NCBI RefSeq assembly: GCF_024172095.1
Contig: NZ_JAMZDX010000002.1
Coordinates: forward strand, 744,001 to 808,000
Direction: 5' to 3'
Source: Kitasatospora cinereorecta
Lineage (GTDB): Bacteria; Actinomycetota; Actinomycetes; Streptomycetales; Streptomycetaceae
DNA: 64,000 nt
The stretch's first letter is position 1. Each line of letters starts with the position of its first letter. Below are positions 50,791-60,189 of the stretch, in pieces. The position numbers and the translations under genes are program-made. The notes beneath the pieces are model-generated. The model ran no database searches and was not told the origin of the DNA. It worked only from the letters and a program-made list of their open reading frames with translations.

Positions 50791-51339
50791 GTGCACAGCG
50801 TCCACCTCTGCGGCTCGACCGCGCTCGGCGACTACCGGCACGGCAGCAGTGACGTCGACCTGCTGACTCTGACGACCCGTCCGCTGACCGACGACGAGCT
50901 GACGTCCCTGGAACGGATGCACCGGGAGATCCGGCGCGACGCGCAGCCGCACACCGACGCCGTGTACATCCCGCTCCCGACGGGGGCGCCGCACCCGGAC
51001 GACCGGTGGGAGGGCCAGGCCTACGTCGTCAGCGATGAGTTCCACCGCGGACACGACCGGCAGGAGCCGGTGATCCGGGCAACGCTCGCCCAGTACGGGA
51101 GGACCCTGCGCGGGCCCGCGGCCCGGTCGCTGGGCGCCACGCCGGACGCCGCCGCCCTTCGGGCGTGGAACCGGGCGAACCTCGAGGAGTACTGGCGGGT
51201 CCAGGCCGGCCGGCTGCGGGCCGCGCTCACCGGGCCGGAGGCGGACCGCACGGTCGGTGCGTACGGGAACGCCGACCTGCTCGCGTTGTGCGACCTGGTC
51301 GACGAGGTCTGCGACGCCGCGCTGGGGCCGGACGTCTGA
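50791..51339 (+). CDS. Nucleotidyltransferase (ANT/AadA-like), start uncertain
   Basis: About 182-189 residues. The nucleotidyltransferase motif GSTALGDYRHGSSDVDLL (GS-x10-DxD) starts just after the N-terminus, and the C-terminal helical part (WNRANLEEYWRVQAGRLRAAL) resembles AadA/DUF4111-type enzymes. These may adenylylate aminoglycosides, but resistance cannot be told here. GTG 50791 leaves only seven residues before GST and has no ribosome-binding site. ACG at 50770 is nine bases after a perfect GGAGGA (50755-50760) and gives the length expected of the family, so a mutated ATG is possible. Confidence 0.65.
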   Translation: MHSVHLCGSTALGDYRHGSSDVDLLTLTTRPLTDDELTSLERMHREIRRDAQPHTDAVYIPLPTGAPHPDDRWEGQAYVVSDEFHRGHDRQEPVIRATLAQYGRTLRGPAARSLGATPDAAALRAWNRANLEEYWRVQAGRLRAALTGPEADRTVGAYGNADLLALCDLVDEVCDAALGPDV

Positions 51340-51357
51340 GCGGGCCGGCCCGGCGGC

Positions 51358-52494
51358 TCAGTGGGGGGTCGGGTCGGGGAGCGGAGGGGTCTCGGTGCGG
51401 CGGATGGCGATGACGGCGGCGTCGTCGCCGAGGCGGTGGCCGACGTGGGCGAGCAGGTCGCGGTGGAGGTGGTGGACCAGGCTCTCGGGGGTGCAGCGGG
51501 TCCAGCGGGCGGCGCGCTCGGCGAGGGGGTAGAAGTTGCCCGCGCGGTCGCGGGCCTCGGTCACCCCGTCGGTGTAGAGCAGCAGCGTCGCGCCCTCCTC
51601 GAACGGGAAGGTGTCGCACGGGTAGTGGCCGTCGCCGAGGCCGTGCACGCCGAGCGGCGGCGCGCTCGGTCCGAGGTCGACCGGTACCGCCTGCCCGTCC
51701 AGGAGCAGGAGCGGCGGGGGGTGGCCGCAGTTGGTCAGGTGGGCGAGGCCCTCGCCGTCGGGGAGGTCGAGCAGCAGCGCGGTGATGAAGTGCTCGGGGG
51801 TGTCGCCCCCCACCTCGGCGAAGTCGACCAGGTAGCGGCCCACGTTGCGGTCCAGGGTGGCGGCGAGGTCGGGCAGCTGCCGGTACTGCGGGGCGATCAG
51901 CCGGAAGGCGCTGACCAGCAGCGCCGACTCGCCGACCGCCGCCAGTCCCTTGCCCCGGACGTCGCCGATGATCATGCGGGTGGAGCTGCCCGCCCGGGTG
52001 GCGGTGTACAGGTCGCCGCCGATCTGCGTCTCGTCGTCGGCGGCGAGGTAGAGGGTGGCGATCTGCAGCGGGCCGATCTGTTCGGGCAGCGGGCGCAGCA
52101 GGGCTCGCTGGGCGGCCTCGGCGACCGACTGGGCGCGGGCCAGCTGCTTGGCGCGGTGCTCGCGGACCGCGGTGAAGGCGACGATCAGCGCCGAGAGCAC
52201 GGTCAGGGCGGCGATCTGGGCGAGGTGGTTGCTGGTGGTGAGGCCGCCGTGCAGTCCGGCGATCAGCACTTGGGCGAGGACGGCCAGGGCGCCGATCAGG
52301 CCGGCCAGCAGCGGGCCGCCGAAGGAGGCGGTGAGGGCGGGCGCGATCACCAGCAGCGGTCCGAGGTGGATCGAGGTGGGCGAGCGCAGGTCGATCACCA
52401 CGATCACGACGATCAGGGCGAGCGGGATCAGCACCAGCGCCGTCTTCCGCCGCCAGGGCTCCTCGTTGTGGAGTGCGGGAGCGCGGAAACCCAT
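51358..52494 (-). CDS. Membrane SpoIIE-type PP2C phosphatase
   Basis: 378 residues. Four or five N-terminal membrane helices (ALVLIPLALIVVIVVIDL, LGPLLVIAPALTASFGG, AGLIGALAVLAQVLIAGL, LTVLSALIVAFTAV) and a C-terminal SpoIIE/RsbU phosphatase (IGGDLYTATRAGSSTRMIIGDVRGKG, NCGHPPPLLLLDG, LLLYTDGVTEARDRAGNFY, DDAAVIAIRR). No PAS or GAF. The target is probably an anti-anti-sigma (STAS) protein encoded elsewhere. Cap on the third phosphatase of the region; the convergent nucleotidyltransferase ends 18 bp away. Confidence 0.9.
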   Translation of the reverse strand: MGFRAPALHNEEPWRRKTALVLIPLALIVVIVVIDLRSPTSIHLGPLLVIAPALTASFGGPLLAGLIGALAVLAQVLIAGLHGGLTTSNHLAQIAALTVLSALIVAFTAVREHRAKQLARAQSVAEAAQRALLRPLPEQIGPLQIATLYLAADDETQIGGDLYTATRAGSSTRMIIGDVRGKGLAAVGESALLVSAFRLIAPQYRQLPDLAATLDRNVGRYLVDFAEVGGDTPEHFITALLLDLPDGEGLAHLTNCGHPPPLLLLDGQAVPVDLGPSAPPLGVHGLGDGHYPCDTFPFEEGATLLLYTDGVTEARDRAGNFYPLAERAARWTRCTPESLVHHLHRDLLAHVGHRLGDDAAVIAIRRTETPPLPDPTPH

Positions 52495-52542
52495 GTCCCT
52501 ACTGTGCGCCAGTGGGGGCGGGGGCGCATGGGTGGAGGGCGG

Positions 52543-54210
52543 TCATTTCCTCGCCAGATCGCCGGAGTAGCCGCCCACGGTCAGGTGGAGGCTGCCGTCG
52601 GCGTTGCGGGAGTAGACCTGTTCGTGCGGGTCGGCGACGCAGCCGGTGAGCACGCTCATCGGGCGGGTCTTGAGGATCATGCGGTCGGTGCCGGCGGAGA
52701 CCAGGTTGGCCAGCGAGTCGCAGAAGCGGGTGCCGGCGCCGGTGTTGTTGTGGATGGAGCCGACCGCCTCGCCCTTCTGACCCTGGGTGACGGTGATGGT
52801 GAAGTCCGCGTCGACGGTCGACTGCTGGTTGGAGAGGCGGCCCTGCCAGGTGCCGATGAACGTGGCGGGCACCGTACCGCCGAGTGTCTGCGGGATGGGG
52901 GAGGCGGAGGCGGAGTCCTGTTCGGGTGTCGCCGAGGCCGGGTCGGTGGCGGCGGTGGTGCGGTTGTGGTTGGCCGGCTTCCCCTTGTTGGCGTTGGTGC
53001 TGTGGTCGGTCGACAGGTACACGCTTGCACCGGCCACCACGGCGGCCAGCACGACGGCGGCGACCAGGGTGACCCGCAGGGTGCCGGGCCGCAGCGGGGC
53101 GGGGGCGGTGGTGACCGCGCTCGCGCCGGTGGGCTGCGGGTCGGGCGGGGGCAGAGGCAGCGGCTGGGGCTGAGGCGGGGCGTGCGGCGTCGGGGTGGCC
53201 GTGACGGTGGGTTGGTGGCCCGGCGCCGGCGGGACGGCCTTGCCATCGGTGGGTGCTTCGTTAGCGAACGGCCCGGTGGTGGTGGGAGGAACGGCGGAGG
53301 CCTCGGTGTCAAGGTCGAGCAGTTCGACCGCCAGGCGGGCCAGCGAGCCGGCGATCCCGGCGGGCAGCCAGTCACGCTCGGTCAGCCGCCCGGCCGCCGC
53401 CGGGTCGTCGGCCGCCAGCTGCTCGCGGATCCGCTCCGGGGTGGGGCGCTGCGCCGGGTCCTTGGCGAGGCAGGCGGTGACGAGGGCACGCAGCCCGTCG
53501 TCGAGCCCGCCGAGGTCCGGCTCCTCGTGCAGGACCCGGTACAGCAGGACGGGCGTGGACACGCCTGCGCCGTAGGGCGCGACGCCGGTGGCGGCGTACG
53601 CGAGCACCGCGCCGAGCGAGAACACGTCCGAGGCGGGGCCGGCGCTCTGCCCCTCGGCCTGCTCGGGGGAGAGGTAGCCGGGCGAGCCGACCACGTAGCC
53701 GGAGCGGGTGAGCGAGGTGGCGGCGTCCAGGGCCCGGCTGATGCCGAAGTCGATGAGCCGCGGGCCGTCCAGGGCCAGCAGGACGTTCGACGGTTTGACG
53801 TCGCGGTGGACCAGGCCGAGGCCGTGGACCGCCGCCAGCGCCTCGGCCAGGCCGATTCCGAGCGAGCGGACGGTGGCGGCCGGCAGCGGCCCGAACTCGC
53901 GGACCGCCGCGCCGAGCGCGGGCCCGGCGACGTAGCCGGTGGCCACCCAGGGCTGCTCGCCGTCGGTGTCCGCGTCCAGCACCGGGGCGGTCCAGCGGCC
54001 GCCGACCCGGCGGGCGGCCGCGACCTCCTGGCGGAAGCGCAGCCGGAACTCCGGGTCGGCGGCGAAGTGCGGGTGGACCGTCTTCACCGCCACCGTGCGC
54101 CCGCCGGTGGTCCGGCCCAGGAAGACCTGGCCCATCCCGCCCGCGCCGAGCCTGCGGAGCAGGCGGTACTCGCCCACCTGCCGAGGGTCCGCGGACCCGA
54201 GTGCCTCCAC
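52543..54210 (-). CDS. Membrane Ser/Thr protein kinase
   Basis: 555 residues. PASTA-less eukaryotic-like kinase: glycine loop LGAGGMGQVF (21-30), Lys43 in VAVKTV, HRD at 135-137 (VHRDVKPSN), DFG at 154-156, and VGSPGYLSPEQAEG in the activation segment. A Pro-rich linker with His and Gln (about 300-375) leads to one membrane helix (about 378-399) and an external domain of about 150 residues with two Cys (FCDSL, LTGCVAD). The external part would sense the signal. GTG 54210 with GAGAGGAA upstream. Confidence 0.93.
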   Translation of the reverse strand: MEALGSADPRQVGEYRLLRRLGAGGMGQVFLGRTTGGRTVAVKTVHPHFAADPEFRLRFRQEVAAARRVGGRWTAPVLDADTDGEQPWVATGYVAGPALGAAVREFGPLPAATVRSLGIGLAEALAAVHGLGLVHRDVKPSNVLLALDGPRLIDFGISRALDAATSLTRSGYVVGSPGYLSPEQAEGQSAGPASDVFSLGAVLAYAATGVAPYGAGVSTPVLLYRVLHEEPDLGGLDDGLRALVTACLAKDPAQRPTPERIREQLAADDPAAAGRLTERDWLPAGIAGSLARLAVELLDLDTEASAVPPTTTGPFANEAPTDGKAVPPAPGHQPTVTATPTPHAPPQPQPLPLPPPDPQPTGASAVTTAPAPLRPGTLRVTLVAAVVLAAVVAGASVYLSTDHSTNANKGKPANHNRTTAATDPASATPEQDSASASPIPQTLGGTVPATFIGTWQGRLSNQQSTVDADFTITVTQGQKGEAVGSIHNNTGAGTRFCDSLANLVSAGTDRMILKTRPMSVLTGCVADPHEQVYSRNADGSLHLTVGGYSGDLARK

Positions 54211-54348
54211 GCTGCCGTTCCTCTCGCCTGCCCGAAGCGGTGCCCGAAGCCGGGCCGAGGCCGTGCCGAAGCCGTGCCGTCTCCACGGCAGACGGTAGCG
54301 GCCGCCGGGGCGGTTCCGGTCCGAAGATCGGTAATCCCGATCGGGACC

Positions 54349-56436
54349 TCAGACGAGCAGCTCGCCGACCAGGGCGGAGAACTCCTCCGGCGAGAGGATC
54401 CGGATGCCCAGCTCCTCCGCCTTGGCCCGCTTGGAGCCGGCCTTCTCGCCGGCCACCAGCAGGGTGGTCCGCTTGGAGACCGAGGAGGACGCCTTGCCGC
54501 CGGCGCGCTCGATCAGCTCGTTCATCTCGTTGCGGGAGAGCGCCGCGAGCGGGCCGGTCATGCTGCCGGTGACCACCACGGCCTCGCCCGTGAGCGGCCC
54601 GCCCGCGCGCTCCCCGGCCTCGGCGGCGGACGCATCGTCGGTTCCTGCGGTTCCGGCGGTTCCGGCGGGACCAGCGGTTCCGGAGACGGGGGCGGCCGGC
54701 TCGGTCTCGGCGGTGCCGACGTTCTGGGCGATCAGCTTCTCCAGCACCGGGGCGAGTTCGGCGAGCTCCGCCACGACGACCCGGGCCTTCTCGGTGCCGA
54801 TGCCGTCGACCTCGGCGAGCCGCTCGGCGTCGGCGGCCCGGATCGCGGCCATCGACCCGAAGTGCGCGGCGATCCGCCGCGACATCGTCCGGCCGGTGCC
54901 GCGGACGCCCAGCGCGCAGAAGACCCGGTTGAGCGGACGGCTGCGGGCCGTCTCGATCGCGGCGAGGAGCTTGTCGGTGCTGGTCTCGCCCATCCGCTCC
55001 AGCCCGAGCAACTGCTCGCGGGTGAGCGTGAACAGGTCGGCGACGTCGGTCACCAGACCGGCCTCCACCAGCTGCACCGCCCGGGTGCCGCCGAGGCCCT
55101 CGATGTCGAGTTGGTCGCGGCCGACCGCGTACCGGATGCTGGCCACCGCCTGGCAGTTGCGGCCGCGGACGCAGCGCCAGCGCTGCTCGCTGGCATCGAT
55201 CGCGTCCCCGCAGCGCGGGCACGCCTCGGGGAAGACGATCGGCCGCTCCTCGCCGGTGCGCTGGTCGGCCAGCGGCGCCTCGACGCGCGGGATCACGTCG
55301 CCGGCGCGGTAGACGAACACCTGGTCGCCGAGCATCAGGCCGCGGCGGGTGATGTCGGCCGGGTTGTGCAGGGTCGCGTAGGTGACCGTGACGCCGTCGA
55401 TGACGACCGGCTCCAGGACGGCGCGCGGGGCGATGATGCCCGTCCGGCCGACGTTCCACTCGACGTCGAGCAGCCGGGTGACCTTGTGCTCGGCGGCGAG
55501 CTTGCGGGCGACCGCCCAGCGCGGGGCGCGCGAACCGGAACCGGCCTGGTCCTGGTCGGCCGCCGAGTCCGCCTTGATCACCACACCGTCGATGCCGAAC
55601 GGCAGCTCGCTGCGCAGCCCCGCGATGGCGTCCACCCGCTGCTGCACCTCCTCGACGGTGGCGCAGCGGGCCGGGTGGGCCGCGGTGGTGGCGGCGGTGT
55701 TGGCGCCGAGAGCGGCGATCCGCTCCAGCAGTGCGGTGTGGCCGAGCGCGGCGTCCAGGCCGATGGCGTCGTACGCGAAGAAGGTCAGCTCGATCCGGTA
55801 CGGCCGGTCCTTGGCGCGCAGGGTGCCGGCGGCGCCGCTGCGCGGGTGGGCGAACGGGGTGTGCTCGTGCGCGATCCGGACCTGGTTGGCGTGGTCGAAC
55901 TGCTCCTGGGTGAGCAGCACCTCGCCGCGCAGCTCGACATCCAGCGGCTCGGCGAGCCGCTCGGGCATGCCGAGGACGGCGTCGACCGCGTGCGTGATGT
56001 CCTCGCCGGCCAGGCCGTCACCGCGGGTGATCAGCTGCTGCAGCCGACCGGCCCGGTACCGGGCGGCGACCGCCAGACCGTCCAGCTTGGGCTCCACGCA
56101 CCACGCCTCGATCGGGCGGCCCAGCCGGCGCTCCAGGCCCTCGGCCCAGGACGCCAGCTCCTCGGCGGAGAAGACGTTGTCCAGCGAGAGCATCGGCACG
56201 CTGTGCGGGACGTCGCCGGTCACGGCGCCGCCGGCCACCTTGCCGGTGGGCGAGTCGGGCAGCACCTCCTGCGGGTGCTCCCGCTCGTACGCCTCGATGG
56301 CGCGCAGCAGGGCGTCGTACTCGTCGTCGCCGAGCGGCGTACTGCCGTCGGCGTAGTAGGCGGCGGACGCCTGCACGGCGGTCGCGACGGCGTCGGCGTA
56401 GGCGGCGGGGGAGACCAGGGCGGCTTCGTCCTTCAT
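54349..56436 (-). CDS. ligA: NAD+-dependent DNA ligase
   Basis: Seals nicks using NAD+. 695 residues in family order: Ia domain ([18 protein letters not shown]), adenylation domain with AMP-lysine in [12 protein letters not shown]-fold, Cys4 zinc finger (CPRCGDAID...RCVRGRNC), helix-hairpin-helix repeats ([32 protein letters not shown]) and a BRCT domain at the end ([16 protein letters not shown]). A Gly/Ala/Thr linker of about 35 residues precedes the BRCT and is encoded by 9-bp repeats. It is shorter and sequence-wise rather different from the usual Streptomyces LigA as I recall it, so it may be a second copy. Confidence 0.9.
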   Translation of the reverse strand: MKDEAALVSPAAYADAVATAVQASAAYYADGSTPLGDDEYDALLRAIEAYEREHPQEVLPDSPTGKVAGGAVTGDVPHSVPMLSLDNVFSAEELASWAEGLERRLGRPIEAWCVEPKLDGLAVAARYRAGRLQQLITRGDGLAGEDITHAVDAVLGMPERLAEPLDVELRGEVLLTQEQFDHANQVRIAHEHTPFAHPRSGAAGTLRAKDRPYRIELTFFAYDAIGLDAALGHTALLERIAALGANTAATTAAHPARCATVEEVQQRVDAIAGLRSELPFGIDGVVIKADSAADQDQAGSGSRAPRWAVARKLAAEHKVTRLLDVEWNVGRTGIIAPRAVLEPVVIDGVTVTYATLHNPADITRRGLMLGDQVFVYRAGDVIPRVEAPLADQRTGEERPIVFPEACPRCGDAIDASEQRWRCVRGRNCQAVASIRYAVGRDQLDIEGLGGTRAVQLVEAGLVTDVADLFTLTREQLLGLERMGETSTDKLLAAIETARSRPLNRVFCALGVRGTGRTMSRRIAAHFGSMAAIRAADAERLAEVDGIGTEKARVVVAELAELAPVLEKLIAQNVGTAETEPAAPVSGTAGPAGTAGTAGTDDASAAEAGERAGGPLTGEAVVVTGSMTGPLAALSRNEMNELIERAGGKASSSVSKRTTLLVAGEKAGSKRAKAEELGIRILSPEEFSALVGELLV

Positions 56437-56637
56437 GCCTCCATCATCCCGACCTGCACTGACAATCCGCTCGCACGGGTGAGCGACGCGCGTGGGCGGT
56501 GGCGCCGCAGGCGCACTTGTCGGTTCGGCCGGGGCGCTGACCGTGCGTCACCGGCCCGCCCGGACCGCGAGTGGCGGGCCCGCGCCGGGGTGCGCAGGCT
56601 GGACGGGCGGGGACGGCCCCGCCCGAAGGAGGCTGCC

Positions 56638-58305
56638 GTGGTCGACGTGGACGTCCTGGTCGTGGGTGCGGGCCCGGTCGGCCTCACCGCGGCCGCCGAG
56701 CTGCGCCGGCACGGCGCCGACTGCCGGATCGTCGACCGGCTGGCGGCCCCGCAGCACTACGCGAAGGCCGTCGGCGTCCAGCCCCGCACCCTGGAGGTGT
56801 GGGACACCATGGGCCTGGCCCGGCAGGCGCTGGCCGAGGCGCTTCCGCTGCGCGGCCAGCTGACCTGGATCGACGGCCGGGAGCAGCCGCGGGTCGAGCT
56901 GAAACTGCCGCCCGAGGTGCCGTACGGCTTCGCCGCGCTGCCGCAGTACGCCACCGAGGAGCTGCTCGCCGGGCACCTCGCGACGTACGGCACCCGGGTG
57001 GAGCGCGGCCTCGAACTGGTCTCCTTCGCCCAGGACCCGGACGGCGTCGATGTCGAGCTGCGCACGCCGGGCGGCGTCGAGCGGCTGCGCTGCCGGTACC
57101 TGGTCGGCTGCGACGGCGCGCACAGCGCGGTGCGCAAGGGGCTGGGGCTGGACTTCGGCGGCGGCGCGTTCGCCGACTCGTACATGCTCGGCGACGTGGA
57201 GGTCGACTGGGACCTGCCGGCCGGGTACGCGCTGCGCGTGGTCCGGCACGCCGCGGACAGCGGGCCGGACGACCTGCTGGTGGCCGTCCCACTGCCCGGC
57301 CGCGGCCGCTACCGGCTGTCCGCGATCGCCGCCCCGGACCTGGTCCGCGAGCCGGGCGGGCCGGGCGGGCCGGGCGGGGTGGCGCACGGGCTGGACGCCG
57401 GCGGCCGGCCGGAGCTCGCCCACCTCCAGGCGGTGGTCGACCGGCTCGCGCCGCGGCCGGCGAGCCTCTCCGCGCTGCGCTGGTCCTCGGTCTTCCGGAT
57501 CAGCCACCGGATCGTGAACCGCTACGGCGAGGGGCGGGTGTTCATCGCCGGGGACGCCGCCCACATCCACCCGCCGACCGGCGGCCAGGGCCTGAACACC
57601 GGCGTCCAGGACGCGTACAACCTCGCCTGGAAGCTCGCGCTGGTGCTGCGCGGTGCCGCCGGCCCGGCCCTGCTCGACAGCTACGACGCCGAGCGCCGGC
57701 CGGTCGGGGAGGAGGTGGTCGGGCGGACCGTCCGGCACGCGCGGACGGACACCGGCCGGGACGAGGACGGCGCGGGCGCCGGGGACGGCGTCGAGCGGGC
57801 GCTGATCCGGGAGGCGCAGCTGCTGATCGGCTACCCGGACAGCCCGCTGGTCTCGCAGGACGATGTGGGTGGCTCGGACGGGCTGCCGGTGCGGCCCGGC
57901 GACCGGGCCCCCGACTGCGCCGGGCTGGCCCAGCCGCTGGCGGCCTTCCCGCAGCGGCTGTTCGACCTGCTCCGCAGCCCCCGCCACACCCTGCTGCTGT
58001 ACGCCGGCCGGGCGGCGGCGGACGGGCTGCTGGAGCGGTGCGCCGCGGCTGCCCGGGAGGCGGCGCACGGCGCGCTGGACGTGTACGTGGTGCTGGCGCC
58101 CGGGCGGGCGGGGGACGAGCCGGCGGGGGACGGGCCGGCGCTGCCGGTGGTCCACGACGAGCGGGAGGCGTTCCGGACGGGATACGGCGCCCGCGACCCC
58201 GAGGCTTTCGTGATCCGGCCGGACGGTTACCTCGCCGGGCGGGTCCACCCGCTCGACCCGGAGCCGCTCGCCGCGGTGCTGCGGCGGACCTTCGGACCGG
58301 CCTGA
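56638..58305 (+). CDS. FAD-dependent aromatic monooxygenase
   Basis: 555 residues of the PHBH/rifampicin-monooxygenase-like class. FAD-binding GAGPVGLTAAAELRRHGAD at residues about 9-27 (GxGxxG), DG motif (GCDGAHSAVRKGLG) and GDAAHIHPPTGGQGLNTGVQDAYNLAWKL near residue 302. A C-terminal thioredoxin-like domain follows (about 420-555). NAD(P)H-dependent hydroxylation of an aromatic substrate is expected; substrate unknown. Gly-Pro repeats (GGPGGPGG) lie near 57355. GTG 56638 has AAGGAGG five bases upstream, so the very long upstream frame is not used. Confidence 0.9.
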   Translation: MVDVDVLVVGAGPVGLTAAAELRRHGADCRIVDRLAAPQHYAKAVGVQPRTLEVWDTMGLARQALAEALPLRGQLTWIDGREQPRVELKLPPEVPYGFAALPQYATEELLAGHLATYGTRVERGLELVSFAQDPDGVDVELRTPGGVERLRCRYLVGCDGAHSAVRKGLGLDFGGGAFADSYMLGDVEVDWDLPAGYALRVVRHAADSGPDDLLVAVPLPGRGRYRLSAIAAPDLVREPGGPGGPGGVAHGLDAGGRPELAHLQAVVDRLAPRPASLSALRWSSVFRISHRIVNRYGEGRVFIAGDAAHIHPPTGGQGLNTGVQDAYNLAWKLALVLRGAAGPALLDSYDAERRPVGEEVVGRTVRHARTDTGRDEDGAGAGDGVERALIREAQLLIGYPDSPLVSQDDVGGSDGLPVRPGDRAPDCAGLAQPLAAFPQRLFDLLRSPRHTLLLYAGRAAADGLLERCAAAAREAAHGALDVYVVLAPGRAGDEPAGDGPALPVVHDEREAFRTGYGARDPEAFVIRPDGYLAGRVHPLDPEPLAAVLRRTFGPA

Positions 58306-58345
58306 GCGGCGACGGCGGTCTATGGCGGTCTCCCGCCCCTCCGTC

Positions 58346-58374
58346 GCAGGTCGGCCCCGTGCGGGCCGGCCTGC
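58346..58374 (+). terminator. Terminator after the monooxygenase
   Basis: 12-bp stem GCAGGTCGGCCC (58346-58357) / GGGCCGGCCTGC (58363-58374), one G-T pair, loop CGTGC. It lies 41 bp after the stop. Confidence 0.75.
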
Positions 58375-58445
58375 GGCGTGCCCGGCCGCAGCCCACGACC
58401 GCCCCACGGTGTGAGACTTTCTGTCAGCAAAGCCCGCGCAGGTTC

Positions 58446-58474
58446 TTGACGCGGACACACATTCCGCCTACAAC
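58446..58474 (+). promoter_or_regulatory. Promoter of the secreted-protein gene
   Basis: TTGACG (58446-58451), 17-bp spacer, TACAAC (58469-58474). The best consensus-like promoter in the window; start codon is at 58560, leaving a leader of about 80 nt in a comparatively AT-rich stretch. Confidence 0.65.
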
Positions 58475-58559
58475 CCATTACGGGTACCTGCACAGCCAAC
58501 TCCGGCCGGAGTCAACGTACTTGACCTCCTCACCCCCACCTGATGAAACGAGGAGCCCC

Positions 58560-59246
58560 ATGCGTACCCGTACCTGGCTCGCCACCTCCGCCGCCCTCGC
58601 GGCGGTCGCCCTGGCCGCCGTCCCCGCCCTGCCGGCAGCCGCCGCGCAGCCGCTGGCCGACCCGGCGGTGCTGACCGCCGGCAGCGCCGGCGGCAGCGCG
58701 GTGGCGGTGGGCGACTCGCTGGCCGCGCCGCTCGTCTCGGGCACCAAGGCCACGTTCTACTCCACCGCGACCGGCAGCACCGGCGTCACCTGCGCCGCCT
58801 CGCAGTTCACCGCCACCGTGACGGCCAACCCGGCCGCGCCCGGCACGGCGAGCGAGTCGCTGACCGGCCAGACCTTCAGCTCGTGCACCAGCAACGTCAC
58901 CGGGGTGATCTCGGTGAAGAGCCTCACCGTCGGCAACCTGCCCTACCAGGTCGCCGTCGCGGACTCGGCCGGCAACCCGGTGGCGATCACCGCCGGTTCG
59001 GCCGGCGCGATCCAGGCCACCGCGGTGCTCAACAGCTGGTTCGGCACGCTCACCTGCTCGTACCAGCTCAGCGGCGCGTTCAGCGGCAGCGCCGACAACG
59101 CCGCGCACAGCCTGACCTTCGTCAACGAGCACTTCGTCAAGAGCGGCGGTTCCGGACTCTGCCCGGGCGACGGCTACTTCACGGCCCACTACGGCCCGGT
59201 CGCCGACACCAGCCAGGCCGGCAGCCCGCTGGTGTACGTCAACTGA
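58560..59246 (+). CDS. Secreted protein with two predicted disulfides
   Basis: 228 residues. Sec-type signal peptide (RTRTWLATSAALAAVALAAV, cleavage near AAAA/QPLA). The mature part is Ser/Thr/Gly-rich with four cysteines (VTCAAS, SSCTSN, LTCSYQ, LCPGDG), suited to two disulfides, and a predicted beta-sandwich pattern. Function unknown; similar secreted proteins are abundant in streptomycetes. ATG 58560 with AGGAG upstream and a good sigma-70-like promoter 85 bp before it. Followed by two terminator-like hairpins. Confidence 0.85.
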   Translation: MRTRTWLATSAALAAVALAAVPALPAAAAQPLADPAVLTAGSAGGSAVAVGDSLAAPLVSGTKATFYSTATGSTGVTCAASQFTATVTANPAAPGTASESLTGQTFSSCTSNVTGVISVKSLTVGNLPYQVAVADSAGNPVAITAGSAGAIQATAVLNSWFGTLTCSYQLSGAFSGSADNAAHSLTFVNEHFVKSGGSGLCPGDGYFTAHYGPVADTSQAGSPLVYVN

Positions 59247-59258
59247 CGGCGCCCCGGT

Positions 59259-59282
59259 GCCGGTCCGAAGACCCGGACCGGC
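59259..59282 (+). terminator. Terminator after the secreted-protein gene
   Basis: 9-bp stem GCCGGTCCG (59259... arms GCCGGTCCG and CGGACCGGC) with loop AAGACC; starts 12 bp after the stop. Confidence 0.75.
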
Positions 59283-59304
59283 CCCGGCTGCGCCGCTGCG
59301 GTCC

Positions 59305-59362
59305 GCCCCCGGCCCGGGGTGGGGCCGCGCCCACCCGGTGCGCCCGACCCCGGGCCGGGGGC
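59305..59362. terminator. Bidirectional terminator between convergent genes
   Basis: Perfect 16-bp stem GCCCCCGGCCCGGGGT (59305-59320) / complement (59347-59362) with a 26-nt loop, directly before the minus-strand stop at 59365. Serves the methyltransferase gene and possibly the secreted-protein gene. Confidence 0.75.
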
Positions 59363-59364
59363 AT

Positions 59365-60189
59365 TCAGGGGCCCGCGGTGCGGGCCGCGGTGACCGCGAG
59401 GGTGGTGTAGCGCATCCGGAACCCGCCGCCGGCCGCGTCGAGGGAGGCTCCGACCGCCGCCAGTACGCGGGCCAGCACCTCCGCGGGCAGGCGGGTGTGG
59501 GCGCCGGTGGTGGGCAGTTGGTCGAGCCATTCCTCCCGGGTGTAGTCCCGCTCCCAGGCGTACCGCGACAGTTCCGGCTCGTCGAAGCCGCCGGTCGCCC
59601 GGATCCCCTCGGCCGCCCGCTCCGCGAGTGCCTCGTACCCGCCGGAGGTGGCCTGCCAGCGGCGGGCGCCGAGGGAGTCCGGCAGGACCTCGCGGTACAC
59701 CTCGGCGAAGGCCGCCGCCAGCTCGGGTGGCGGCTGGTCCACGTTCCAGAACACGGTGAGGCGGCCGCCCGGGCGCAGCACCTCGGCGGCCTTCGCCGCG
59801 CCTGCGGCCGGGTCCACCCAGTGCCAGGTCTGTGCCGAGACCACCGCATCGAAGGTGCGTCCGGCCGGATCCCAGTCCTCGAACGGCGCGACCTCGACCC
59901 GGTGGCCGCGCTGTCGGGCCCAGGCCGCCATCCGGGGGTCGATCTCGACGCCGAGGACCCGGCAGCCCGCTGCCTCGAACTGCCGGGCGGCGATGCCGGT
60001 GCCGATGCCGACGTCGAGCAGGTCGGGTCCGGGGGCGGCGGCCGTGACCGCCTCGATCAGTGCTCGGGGATAGTCGGGCCTGGCCCGGTCGTAGCGCTCC
60101 GGATCGATGCCGAACGACTCGGCCAGCTCGCGGAGTTGACGAGACGCGCGAGGGGAGGGCGAGGTGCCCTCCGGAGGTAGAGTGGGCAT
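59365..60189 (-). CDS. Class I SAM-dependent methyltransferase
   Basis: 274 residues. Motif I LLDVGIGTGIAARQFEAAGC, motif with acidic residue VLGVEIDPRM, and SAQTWHWVDP; N-terminus ESFGIDPERYDRARPDYP is typical of small UbiE-like or trans-aconitate-type methyltransferases. Substrate unknown. ATG 60189 lies inside the first of two TetR-type operators (60181-60198), so a bound repressor would block both transcription and the start region. Divergent from the tetR gene at 60262; it is the likely regulated target. Confidence 0.88.
   Translation of the reverse strand: MPTLPPEGTSPSPRASRQLRELAESFGIDPERYDRARPDYPRALIEAVTAAAPGPDLLDVGIGTGIAARQFEAAGCRVLGVEIDPRMAAWARQRGHRVEVAPFEDWDPAGRTFDAVVSAQTWHWVDPAAGAAKAAEVLRPGGRLTVFWNVDQPPPELAAAFAEVYREVLPDSLGARRWQATSGGYEALAERAAEGIRATGGFDEPELSRYAWERDYTREEWLDQLPTTGAHTRLPAEVLARVLAAVGASLDAAGGGFRMRYTTLAVTAARTAGP

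Noticed and set aside
51361..58305. A 2314-codon open frame on the plus strand
   Set aside because: It runs opposite three well-supported minus genes (phosphatase, kinase, ligase); long antisense frames are normal at this GC content. Only its last part, from GTG 56638 with its own ribosome-binding site, is a gene.
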